This document shows, piece after piece, positions 1-4,897 of a DNA stretch of 5,152 bases (positions within the stretch are counted from its first letter, which is position 1; each line of letters starts with the position of its first letter). The position numbers and the translations under genes are program-made. The notes under the pieces are model-generated. The model saw only the letters and a program-made list of their open reading frames with translations. It was not told where the DNA came from and did not search any database. Origin of the DNA: Candidatus Agrococcus pullicola (GTDB taxonomy: Bacteria > Actinomycetota > Actinomycetes > Actinomycetales > Microbacteriaceae); assembly GCA_019115685.1 (NCBI GenBank), contig DXDC01000382.1, positions 1 to 5,152 of the forward strand, given 5' to 3'.

Positions 1-59
1 GCGGGCGACTAACCGCACCGTGATGTGAATGGTTGTCGCGAGCCGACCTTGCACTCGCG

Positions 60-74
60 GTAACATATTGTTAC
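60..74. repeat. Short palindrome GTAACA-TAT-TGTTAC
   Basis: Two perfect 6-base inverted arms (GTAACA and TGTTAC) flank a 3-base AT centre. The size and AT-rich core are typical of a dimeric repressor's operator. No gene whose promoter it could control is evident on the right; a gene to the left of the window on the minus strand is possible. The arm GTAAC also occurs in the palindrome before the antitoxin gene near 4670, but with different spacing, so a shared regulator is only a guess. Confidence 0.3.
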
Positions 75-90
75 TCTGCGTTCATTATTG

Positions 91-105
91 TGATCGCAGC
101 GATCA
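91..105. repeat. 15-base palindrome TGATCGC-A-GCGATCA
   Basis: Two perfect 7-base inverted arms surround a single A. It is too short and lacks a T-run, so it is not a convincing terminator. It could be a protein binding site, but no adjacent gene gives it a role. Confidence 0.3.
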
Positions 106-249
106 ATTGCGTTACCCCGACGGCCCAGACATACGAAGTCGCGCCCGTTCGTTCGACTGGGTTCACGGCTGACGCCCGGCGGATCCATGCGATCACGGCT
201 GCGGGAAACAACTCGGCCACGCTTCAGGCACAGAAAGCGAAGACATGCG

Positions 250-261
250 TTATGTCAGCTT
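250..261 (+). repeat. Isolated copy of the dif XerD arm
   Basis: TTATGTCAGCTT is an exact 12-base direct repeat of 555-566, the XerD-binding arm of the dif-like site plus one base. It has the same orientation and lies 305 bases upstream. The sequence to its left, where the XerC arm and central region should be (233-249), matches the real site at only a few positions. It is therefore a half-site, not a second functional dif. It may be chance or a remnant of an element that integrated at dif. Confidence 0.5.
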
Positions 262-537
262 GCTCTCCAAGGAGCGCGAGAGAGCGCAAGAAGAGTGGAA
301 CCGGGCCGCAAAAGCGCTGGCACCCGACAGAACTGCCGCGATCACGTACAGGCACGGCCAAGCAAACGAAGGCCGAGTGACCTCGCCAGCATTCGCGCAT
401 TCAGTGTCAGAGCTTCACGCCAAGCACGGCCCAATGAGCGAGTGTTTTGCGATACCTCCGGACACTCAGCCACAACCGGCCGAGGCACAGGGAGTGCGCG
501 TCGTGCACACTCACTCTGGTACTCCCATGCTGTCACT

Positions 538-565
538 TTCGCCGATAATGCACATTATGTCAGCT
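538..565 (+). other. dif: Putative chromosome dimer resolution site dif
   Basis: The 28-base site has the 11-6-11 architecture of XerC/XerD recombination sites. The left arm is TTCGCCGATAA (538-548), the centre TGCACA (549-554) and the right arm TTATGTCAGCT (555-565). From memory, the actinobacterial dif consensus has arms TTSRCCGATAA and TTATGTCAAGT around TVNACA. This site fits every position of the left arm and centre and differs at two bases near the right end. The inner dyad ATAATG-CA-CATTAT is perfect. XerC and XerD bind the two arms, and FtsK activates recombination at the septum to resolve dimeric chromosomes. dif is normally unique and lies near the replication terminus, in agreement with the lack of genes around it. 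A dif-like site carried by an integrated element is the main alternative. Confidence 0.85.
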
Positions 566-634
566 TAAGCAATGCGGCCTTGACTGCCTTGCAGGCGTCA
601 CTTCCCCGCTGCTCGATGCTCCCTTCGTCACCCG

Positions 635-766
635 CTAAGTTTTGAACAGCTGAAGTGAGCGGAGGAACACGTCCGGGTCGGCGGGCTGGGACCGACGGGC
701 GTGAAGCGTCCGGAAGTCGGCCAGGATGCGTTCCGCAGCGAGCGGCTCGGCAAGCTCATGCGCATA
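635..766 (-). pseudogene. Decayed 3' end of an unidentified gene
   Basis: Read on the minus strand, this frame ends in TAG at 635-637 and encodes 43 residues, beginning YAHELAEPLAAERILADF and ending DPDVFLRSLQLFKT. About four fifths of its codons end in G or C and the composition is protein-like (amphipathic, leucine- and alanine-rich). No ATG or GTG start precedes it at a sensible distance. Upstream of about 766 the codon pattern becomes irregular, and the frame reaches a stop at about 800-802, just where the Cys-rich gene begins on the other strand. I infer the C-terminal remnant of a gene whose 5' part was deleted. I do not recognise the family. A chance open frame is the alternative. Confidence 0.4.
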
Positions 767-787
767 GCAATTGCGCGAGTGATTCGA

Positions 788-793
788 TAGGCT
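788..793 (+). promoter_or_regulatory. -10 element for leaderless transcription of the Cys-rich gene
   Basis: TAGGCT (TAnnnT class) ends 8 bases before the ATG at 802, and there is no Shine-Dalgarno sequence between them. Transcription would start at or next to the start codon. No good -35 hexamer is seen at 16-18 bases upstream, so the call rests on the -10 and its spacing. Confidence 0.45.
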
Positions 794-801
794 GGCCCGT
801 T

Positions 802-1104
802 ATGCAAAATGCCGAAGAGCGCTTTATCGAGATCGATGGCGTGCGGTTTGAGGTCCAATTCGCGAGCGAGATGACCGACGAGGAGAGGCAACAGCTCGGC
901 ATGCCGGCACGCGGCACCCCCTGCGCCTGCCCTGACTGCACCTGCACGAACGAGTCTGACATTGGGACCCCTGAGCATCCCCGCTGCGGCTGCTGTGTCG
1001 CCGACTGCCCCGACGTGCACGGGCCCGAAGCGTACTTCCGCGAGACGAGAACGTGGAGTCCCATCGAGTCGCCGGATGCAGCCCCCTCACCCGAACGTGA
1101 ATGA
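802..1104 (+). CDS. Small Cys-rich, metallothionein-like metal-binding protein
   Basis: This 100-residue protein has an acidic N-terminal part (residues 1-34, including [12 protein letters not shown]), then a Cys cluster at 41-73 with the pattern CxCxxCxC (Cys41, 43, 46, 48), a 13-residue gap, CxCC (62, 64, 65), Cys69 and flanking His59 and His73. The C-terminal tail is Pro/Glu-rich. Eight cysteines within 29 residues and the CACPDC-type motif resemble prokaryotic metallothioneins, which chelate Zn, Cd or Cu in the cytoplasm. No signal peptide is visible. The N-terminal half is longer than in classic metallothioneins, so a novel Zn-binding family is also possible. The start at 802 was chosen because a TAGGCT -10 box precedes it at leaderless spacing; a longer frame upstream has no ribosome site. 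Its last 18 bases overlap the 3' end of dipZ on the opposite strand. The metal-binding role is inferred. Confidence 0.75.
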   Translation: MQNAEERFIEIDGVRFEVQFASEMTDEERQQLGMPARGTPCACPDCTCTNESDIGTPEHPRCGCCVADCPDVHGPEAYFRETRTWSPIESPDAAPSPERE

Positions 1105-2883
1105 ATAGGCTTCGACACCCTCGGGAACCGTGATCACGATCGTGCCAGTTCGACTTTCGTCGACGTTCAGCAGCTCATACGAGGTGGGAGTTCCAGAAAT
1201 CTCAAGTTCCTCGACTTCGCCATCGACTTCGGCGATCACGGTGCCCTCCCCTGCAAGCACCATTCGCACCTCCTGTCCGCGATACTCAAGCCTGATCCGT
1301 GCCTCTGAGCCTCGAGGTGTGATGAACTGCGTCTCGAGCTGCCAGCCACCTGACAGAGCGAAGGAGTCCTGTGGGAGCTCGTCCGGGAACACGAAGTCCT
1401 CCGTGAGCGTCGAGTACGCCTCTCCCCCGCCAAAGTTCTCCTGCATTGTCGTGCCTAGGTACGACTCGGGTGTGATGTCGGCATTGTCGGGGGTCGTGTC
1501 AGCCAGATCCGTGGCCGGTGGCAGCTGCGCTTCGGGATTGGCGGCAATTAGCAACTCTCGAATCATCTGCTCGCCCTCGGCATAGTTACCCTCCCCAAAG
1601 TGAATATTTCGCACTATTCCGTCCGCGTCTATGAGATACCTTGCGGGCCAGAACTGATTGCGATAGTTCGTCCAGGTCGAGAGGCTGTTGTCGATCGCGA
1701 CGGGGTACTGAATCCCGAGGTCTTCAGCACCCGAGATCACGTTTCGGCGTTCTTTCTCGAACGCGTATTCGGGGCTGTGTACACCGATCACTCGCAGGCC
1801 GTACTCTGCATAGTTCTCGTACCAGGCGTTGATGTGCGGTGCCGATCGTTGACAATTGATGCAGGAGTATGCCCAGAAGTCGATCAGCACAACCTCTCCT
1901 TCCAGGTCGGCCAGATCTATCGGTTGATCGCCCGGCGTATTGAACCACGACTCGATACCGCGCAGGCTCGGCGCTGTTCCGCACTCCTGGAGCTCAGTGG
2001 CGCGCGGGTCGCAGAGCTCCAGGTCTCGGTTCTCGTCGTTCACCAGTCCCCCGAGCCGGATAGCATCCCGAACCTCTTCGCTCCCGGTGATCCACTCTTG
2101 AATTTGGGCTGTGTAGTCGGGCACGAGCCGCTGCAGCATCGCAGGAACGTTGAACACCAGACCGACGGCAAGTGCCAGCATCGTCACGCCCGATATGGTG
2201 CGGATCATCGTCTGCCGTTTGCGGAAGGCCTTGACTCGCTCCGCCACTCCGCGGCCTGCCAGCGCGAAGAACAACAGTGGAATAGCAGCTCCGGCTGCGA
2301 AAGAAACGGTAAGGACTATGGTGTCCGCGCCGATCTGACCGGTGGCCCCAGCAACGGTGATCGCCGCGAGCACGGGCCCTGCGCAAGGGACGTACACGAG
2401 ACCGAGAGCAAGACCGAGCGGGAATCCGCCGCGTTTCGTGCTCACGTTGCGCTGTGGAAGCCAGCCGAATGGCTTCTCCAATAGGTGCTGGACTTTCGGG
2501 ATGATGAGGCCGATCCCGATCACGGCCAGCACGATGATCCCCGCCCACCGCATGACATCCTGAGGCAGACCCAGCAGGCCGAGCACGAGGCTCCCCGCCA
2601 GCGTCATGAGCGTGAAACTCGTGACGATGCCGAGGATGACCAGATACGGACGCCATCGCGACACCGTCGAACTGGCGTCCGTCTGCTGAGCGGCCCGCTG
2701 CTTGGTCGCGATGCTACCGGCAGAGGAAGTATCGGGCGATACAGTGGCATCCTGCTTCCCGTCCCCCACACCGACCCGTGCCGATTGCATCCCGCCGGAG
2801 AACAGAATGACCGGCAGCACAGGGATGATGCAGGGCGAGATGCCGGTGATGAACCCACCGAGCAATCCGATGATGACGAGCAC
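1087..2883 (-). CDS. dipZ: DipZ-type thiol-disulfide transporter: CcdA/DsbD membrane domain fused to thioredoxin
   Basis: The 598-residue protein carries reducing power across the membrane to extracytoplasmic thiols. Residues 1-250 form a six-segment CcdA/DsbD domain (helices near 1-30, 80-105, 112-130, 155-180, 190-210, 228-250) with its redox pair Cys18 (SPCIIPVLP) and Cys167 (VPCAGPVL). An external linker carries another possible pair, Cys291/Cys301. A TlpA-like thioredoxin domain spans about 305-450, with active site Cys341-Ile-Asn-Cys344 in [10 protein letters not shown] and the cis-proline at WP413. Residues 480-598 form a beta-rich C-terminal domain, as in DipZ of M. tuberculosis (about 695 residues). 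The loop after the first helix (31-77) is unusually long and polar. The start is GTG at 2881-2883, preceded by a perfect AGGAGG four bases upstream (complement of 2888-2893). The gene is divergent from the fasciclin lipoprotein gene, echoing the mycobacterial mpt83-dipZ-mpt70 cluster. Family assignment is firm; partner proteins are inferred. Confidence 0.93.
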   Translation of the reverse strand: MLVIIGLLGGFITGISPCIIPVLPVILFSGGMQSARVGVGDGKQDATVSPDTSSAGSIATKQRAAQQTDASSTVSRWRPYLVILGIVTSFTLMTLAGSLVLGLLGLPQDVMRWAGIIVLAVIGIGLIIPKVQHLLEKPFGWLPQRNVSTKRGGFPLGLALGLVYVPCAGPVLAAITVAGATGQIGADTIVLTVSFAAGAAIPLLFFALAGRGVAERVKAFRKRQTMIRTISGVTMLALAVGLVFNVPAMLQRLVPDYTAQIQEWITGSEEVRDAIRLGGLVNDENRDLELCDPRATELQECGTAPSLRGIESWFNTPGDQPIDLADLEGEVVLIDFWAYSCINCQRSAPHINAWYENYAEYGLRVIGVHSPEYAFEKERRNVISGAEDLGIQYPVAIDNSLSTWTNYRNQFWPARYLIDADGIVRNIHFGEGNYAEGEQMIRELLIAANPEAQLPPATDLADTTPDNADITPESYLGTTMQENFGGGEAYSTLTEDFVFPDELPQDSFALSGGWQLETQFITPRGSEARIRLEYRGQEVRMVLAGEGTVIAEVDGEVEELEISGTPTSYELLNVDESRTGTIVITVPEGVEAYSFTFG

Positions 2884-2929
2884 TGTTCCTCCTCGAGCCT
2901 TACCGGGTGATCTCCCGGTGTTGATCTCG

Positions 2930-2956
2930 ATTCGTTGCGAAGCGAAAAACGGATTG
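2930..2956 (-). promoter_or_regulatory. SigK-like ECF promoter for dipZ
   Basis: On the minus strand, CAATCC (2956-2951) is followed after 15 bases by ACGAAT (2935-2930). This mirrors the promoter of the divergent lipoprotein gene and shares its extended -35 CAATCCGT. The mycobacterial SigK motif, as I recall it, is CCATCC with CCGAAT; each hexamer here differs by one base. Transcription would begin near 2922, about 40 bases before the GTG at 2883 and with room for the AGGAGG ribosome site. Confidence 0.6.
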
Positions 2957-2977
2957 CTGAAAAGTCATCCAATCCGT
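2949..2977. repeat. Inverted repeat ACGGATTG-N13-CAATCCGT between dipZ and the lipoprotein gene
   Basis: Perfect 8-base arms at 2949-2956 and 2970-2977 are separated by 13 bases. They coincide with the -35 elements of two outward-facing ECF-type promoters, which explains the symmetry. A repressor or activator operator at the same place cannot be excluded from sequence alone. Confidence 0.7.
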
Positions 2978-2996
2978 CTCGTCGATGGCGCCGAAT
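2970..2996 (+). promoter_or_regulatory. SigK-like ECF promoter for the fasciclin lipoprotein
   Basis: CAATCC (2970-2975), 15 bases, then CCGAAT (2991-2996). The -10 is identical to the CCGAAT I recall for mycobacterial SigK, and the -35 differs by one base from CCATCC. An overlapping alternative -35, TCATCC at 2965-2970, would give a 20-base spacer. Transcription would start near 3004, leaving a leader of about 47 bases with the ribosome site at 3038-3043. In M. tuberculosis, SigK controls mpt83, dipZ and mpt70, the same gene families found here. Confidence 0.65.
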
Positions 2997-3050
2997 GACT
3001 CAGTAACACCCGGCAGGCAGTCGGGTGCCCGACACGGAAGGAGCATCGCA

Positions 3051-3716
3051 ATGCTCACTCGCAATCGCAAGAATCCGATCTTCACCGGCCTTGCGCTCGT
3101 TGGCATTACGGGCCTGGCACTCGTCGGTTGCTCATCGTCGATGGATGACGGTGATGACACAGCACCCGATGCACCTGACACATCAGAACCGGTTGAGACC
3201 GAGGAAGAAATGGACCCCGCGTACGACGGTCTCGTCGGTATGGGATGCTCGGCCTACGACGAAGAAGTCCCGGACGGCGACGGCTCGATCGTAGGAATGT
3301 CGCAGGACCCCGTAGCGGTCGCGGCATCCAACAATCCGCTGCTCACGCAGCTCGTCTCTGCGGTCTCAGGAGAGCTCAACCCCGAGGTCGACCTCGTTGA
3401 CACGCTGAACGCGGACGAGTTCACGGTCTTCGCGCCGGTTGACGATGCGTTCGCAGCACTCGACGATGAGACTGTAGAGATGTTGCAGACACCGGAAGGC
3501 ACTGAGACGCTGACCGAAGTGCTCACGTATCACGTCGTGGAGGGCCAGATCGCTCCCGATTCGATCGTAGGCGAGCAGACGACCCTCCAGGGTGGCGCGC
3601 TGACCGTCGAGGGTTCCGGAGATGACCTGACCGTGAACGGTGCGACGGTCATCTGCGGTGGCGTGCAAACCGCGAACGCGACCGTCTACCTGATCGACGA
3701 AGTCTTGATGCCCTAG
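3051..3716 (+). CDS. mpt83: MPT83/MPT70-like fasciclin (FAS1) lipoprotein
   Basis: A 221-residue secreted lipoprotein. Residues 1-26 form a lipoprotein signal peptide (RNRK, hydrophobic stretch, LALVG) and Cys27 is the lipidated residue in LVGC. An acidic low-complexity spacer (31-59) leads to a FAS1 domain (about 80-221) with H1 box [11 protein letters not shown] (124-134), Tyr160-His161 and H2 box [12 protein letters not shown] (208-219). The segments [15 protein letters not shown] and LTYHVV and the ending VLMP closely match MPT70/MPT83. Cys66 and Cys202 correspond to the cysteines that form a disulfide in MPT70. The start at 3051 has AAGGAG at 3038-3043, seven bases upstream; an in-frame ATG at 2985 lies inside the promoter and lacks a ribosome site. 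It is divergent from dipZ and shares its promoter type. A role in surface adhesion is typical of the family; the ligand is unknown. The gene symbol is by homology. Confidence 0.92.
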   Translation: MLTRNRKNPIFTGLALVGITGLALVGCSSSMDDGDDTAPDAPDTSEPVETEEEMDPAYDGLVGMGCSAYDEEVPDGDGSIVGMSQDPVAVAASNNPLLTQLVSAVSGELNPEVDLVDTLNADEFTVFAPVDDAFAALDDETVEMLQTPEGTETLTEVLTYHVVEGQIAPDSIVGEQTTLQGGALTVEGSGDDLTVNGATVICGGVQTANATVYLIDEVLMP

Positions 3717-3744
3717 GGCGAAACGTACTTCGGCAACTGACGGC

Positions 3745-3775
3745 GATGGGCCGACCCTCAGCGGGTCGGCCCATC
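3745..3775 (+). terminator. Hairpin terminator after the fasciclin gene
   Basis: A perfect 13-base-pair stem, GATGGGCCGACCC (3745-3757) with GGGTCGGCCCATC (3763-3775), encloses a 5-base loop TCAGC. It starts 28 bases after the stop codon. Only two Ts follow, so it is of the T-poor type common in Actinobacteria. Because it lies between two genes on the same strand, it separates the lipoprotein transcript from the PIG-L gene. Confidence 0.85.
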
Positions 3776-3794
3776 TTCGCGTGACAGTTGAGGG

Positions 3795-3823
3795 TTGTGT
3801 GCTCACACGCCCGGGCCTAGTGT
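3795..3823 (+). promoter_or_regulatory. Leaderless promoter of the PIG-L gene
   Basis: TTGTGT (3795-3800), a 17-base spacer and TAGTGT (3818-3823) resemble a housekeeping promoter. The -10 ends seven bases before the ATG at 3831, so the mRNA would begin at the start codon. No Shine-Dalgarno sequence is present upstream of that ATG. Confidence 0.5.
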
Positions 3824-3830
3824 TGGCCGC

Positions 3831-4562
3831 ATGGAACAGAGCACGACTGCACTGGAACGTCTCGACGAAACGGATATCCGGAAGGTGCTGGTCGTCGTAG
3901 CCCATCCCGATGATGCCGAATACGGCACCTCCGCGGCAGCGGCCACGTGGACGGCGCGCGGAATCGAAGTCGGCTATCTCCTGCTGACTCGTGGCGAGGC
4001 GGGTATGCAACGCGCTCCGGAGGAGGCCGCGGCTGTTCGTGCAGCCGAGCAACGCATCGCCTGCGAAACCGTCGGAGTCGACCATCTGACGATCCTCGAC
4101 TTCCCCGACGGAATGTTGGAGTACGGACTACCGCTTCGCAAGGCCATCGCACGTGAGATCCGCAGGTTTCGACCCGACGCCGTCGTCAGCGGAACGGGCG
4201 ACCTGCGAGTAGCCTGGGGCTTCGATCACGCCGATCATCGGGCCGCCGGCCTGGCGACGATCGATGCCATCCGGGATGCCGACAACCGCTGGGTGTTCCC
4301 AGAACTCGCTCAGGCAGGGCTCGAGCCATGGGGCGTGACCTGGATGCTCCTCACGGGCGGAAGCCCCACGCACTGCGTCGAAGCGTCACCGAAAGCCGTA
4401 GAGCTGGCTGTCGCGTCCCTCGCAGCGCACGAGCAGTATCTTGCTGACCTGCCCTGGCATCCTGCTCCGCGCGATTTCATACCCGAGATGCTCGCCGAGC
4501 AAGGACGCTCAGCGGGGTTCGAGTTCGGCGTCGCGTTCGATGCCCACCGACTGAAGGAGTGA
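3831..4562 (+). CDS. PIG-L family Zn-dependent deacetylase
   Basis: This 243-residue protein belongs to the PIG-L/LmbE family, which hydrolyses N-acetyl groups, often on N-acetylglucosamine conjugates. The hallmark AHPDDAE is at 24-30, with likely metal ligands His25 and Asp28 and catalytic base Asp27. TRGEAG is at 53-58. The second motif DHADH at 132-136 supplies the third ligand, His136. There is no signal peptide or membrane segment, so a cytoplasmic enzyme is likely. The length suits generic PIG-L proteins and is shorter than the mycothiol enzymes MshB and Mca (about 300), so I do not assign it to mycothiol synthesis. The ATG at 3831 is preferred to upstream non-ATG starts because a TAGTGT box sits seven bases before it. 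The terminator upstream and the toxin-antitoxin promoter downstream suggest it is transcribed alone. Its substrate is unknown. Confidence 0.9.
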   Translation: MEQSTTALERLDETDIRKVLVVVAHPDDAEYGTSAAAATWTARGIEVGYLLLTRGEAGMQRAPEEAAAVRAAEQRIACETVGVDHLTILDFPDGMLEYGLPLRKAIAREIRRFRPDAVVSGTGDLRVAWGFDHADHRAAGLATIDAIRDADNRWVFPELAQAGLEPWGVTWMLLTGGSPTHCVEASPKAVELAVASLAAHEQYLADLPWHPAPRDFIPEMLAEQGRSAGFEFGVAFDAHRLKE

Positions 4563-4655
4563 AGTTCACGCACCTATGCTGACCGTCGTACGTCGCCGAC
4601 GCAGCCCACAGAATACCCTGCTCACAGAAGAGCATCAAACCAGTCGATGAGGTCT

Positions 4656-4683
4656 TTGCAACACCCAGCGTTACATGTAACAT
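4656..4683 (+). promoter_or_regulatory. Leaderless promoter of the toxin-antitoxin operon
   Basis: TTGCAA (4656-4661), a 16-base spacer and TAACAT (4678-4683) each match four of six housekeeping consensus bases. The -10 ends seven bases before the antitoxin ATG at 4691, and no Shine-Dalgarno sequence intervenes. This predicts a leaderless mRNA. Confidence 0.5.
4670..4681. promoter_or_regulatory. Palindromic operator GTTACATGTAAC over the antitoxin promoter
   Basis: A perfect 12-base palindrome overlaps the spacer and the first four bases of the proposed -10 element, ending nine bases before the antitoxin start. Type II antitoxins commonly bind such palindromes to repress their own operon, and binding here would occlude RNA polymerase. 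That the DUF3018 antitoxin itself binds is inference. Confidence 0.55.
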
Positions 4684-4690
4684 TACTCGT

Positions 4691-4897
4691 ATGGCAGTAC
4701 GCGATCGGGTGAACGAATATAGAAGACGAATGCGAGCGCGCGGATTTCGTCAGGTTCAGATCTGGGTTCCCGATGTCCGCACTCCTGCTTTTGCAGCAGA
4801 GGCGCATCGCCAAGCCAACCTCGTCGCGCAATCGGATGCACGAACCGATGACCAAGAGTTCATCGAGTCAGTGTCGGTCTCATGGGATGAAGAGTGA
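4691..4897 (+). CDS. MazE-like antitoxin (DUF3018 family)
   Basis: A 68-residue protein with a basic N-terminal half (MAVRDRVNEYRRRMRARGFR) followed by VQIWVPDVRTPAF, a long AEAHRQANLVAQSDA segment, and an acidic end FIESVSVSWDEE. This is the layout of DUF3018 antitoxin-MazE-like proteins: the first part is a likely DNA-binding region, and the acidic tail typically wraps the toxin. Its TGA stop overlaps the GTG start of the toxin (GTGA, 4894-4897), the usual coupling in toxin-antitoxin operons. The ATG at 4691 is the only sensible start, and a -10 box lies seven bases upstream. It would neutralise the MazF-type RNase encoded next and repress the operon through the palindrome at 4670. Confidence 0.85.
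   Translation: MAVRDRVNEYRRRMRARGFRQVQIWVPDVRTPAFAAEAHRQANLVAQSDARTDDQEFIESVSVSWDEE

Larger units (their letters stand above)
1..537. other. Gene-poor stretch upstream of the dif-like site
   Basis: I see no convincing gene here. Open frames exist on both strands, but they lack a ribosome binding site, consistent third-position G/C preference or a recognisable domain, and the longest forward ones run straight through the dif-like site at 538-565. The stretch is less G/C-biased than the genes to its right. It holds two palindromes near its left end and an isolated copy of the XerD arm of dif at 250-261, which are listed separately. A non-coding chromosome-terminus spacer or decayed insertion DNA would both fit. 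Confidence 0.5.

Noticed and set aside
245..568. Forward open frame of 107 residues beginning MRYVSLLSKERERAQEEW
   Set aside because: The first part looks somewhat protein-like, but there is no ribosome site or leaderless -10 box, codon bias fades along the frame, and its last codons are the dif-like site itself. Both copies of TTATGTCAGCTT lie within it, so sequence there is constrained for another reason.
33..645. Other forward open frames covering the left end
   Set aside because: They overlap each other in different frames, are rich in Arg/Ser as expected from shadow reading of G/C-rich DNA, and show no domain or translation signal.
1600..2484. 294-residue forward frame opposite dipZ
   Set aside because: It is antisense to the well-supported dipZ coding sequence, is His/Arg-rich and has no recognisable domain; it is a shadow of the dipZ frame.
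2985..3050. In-frame upstream ATG extending the fasciclin lipoprotein
   Set aside because: It would begin inside the promoter (-10 at 2991-2996), put 22 residues before the signal peptide, and has no ribosome site, while 3051 has AAGGAG at the right spacing.
3366..4085. 239-residue minus-strand frame across the lipoprotein and PIG-L genes
   Set aside because: It spans two well-supported genes and the terminator between them, with no domain of its own.
4619..4634. Small inverted repeat TGCTC-N6-GAGCA as a terminator after PIG-L
   Set aside because: A 5-base stem without a T-run is too weak; no clear terminator is visible between PIG-L and the antitoxin.
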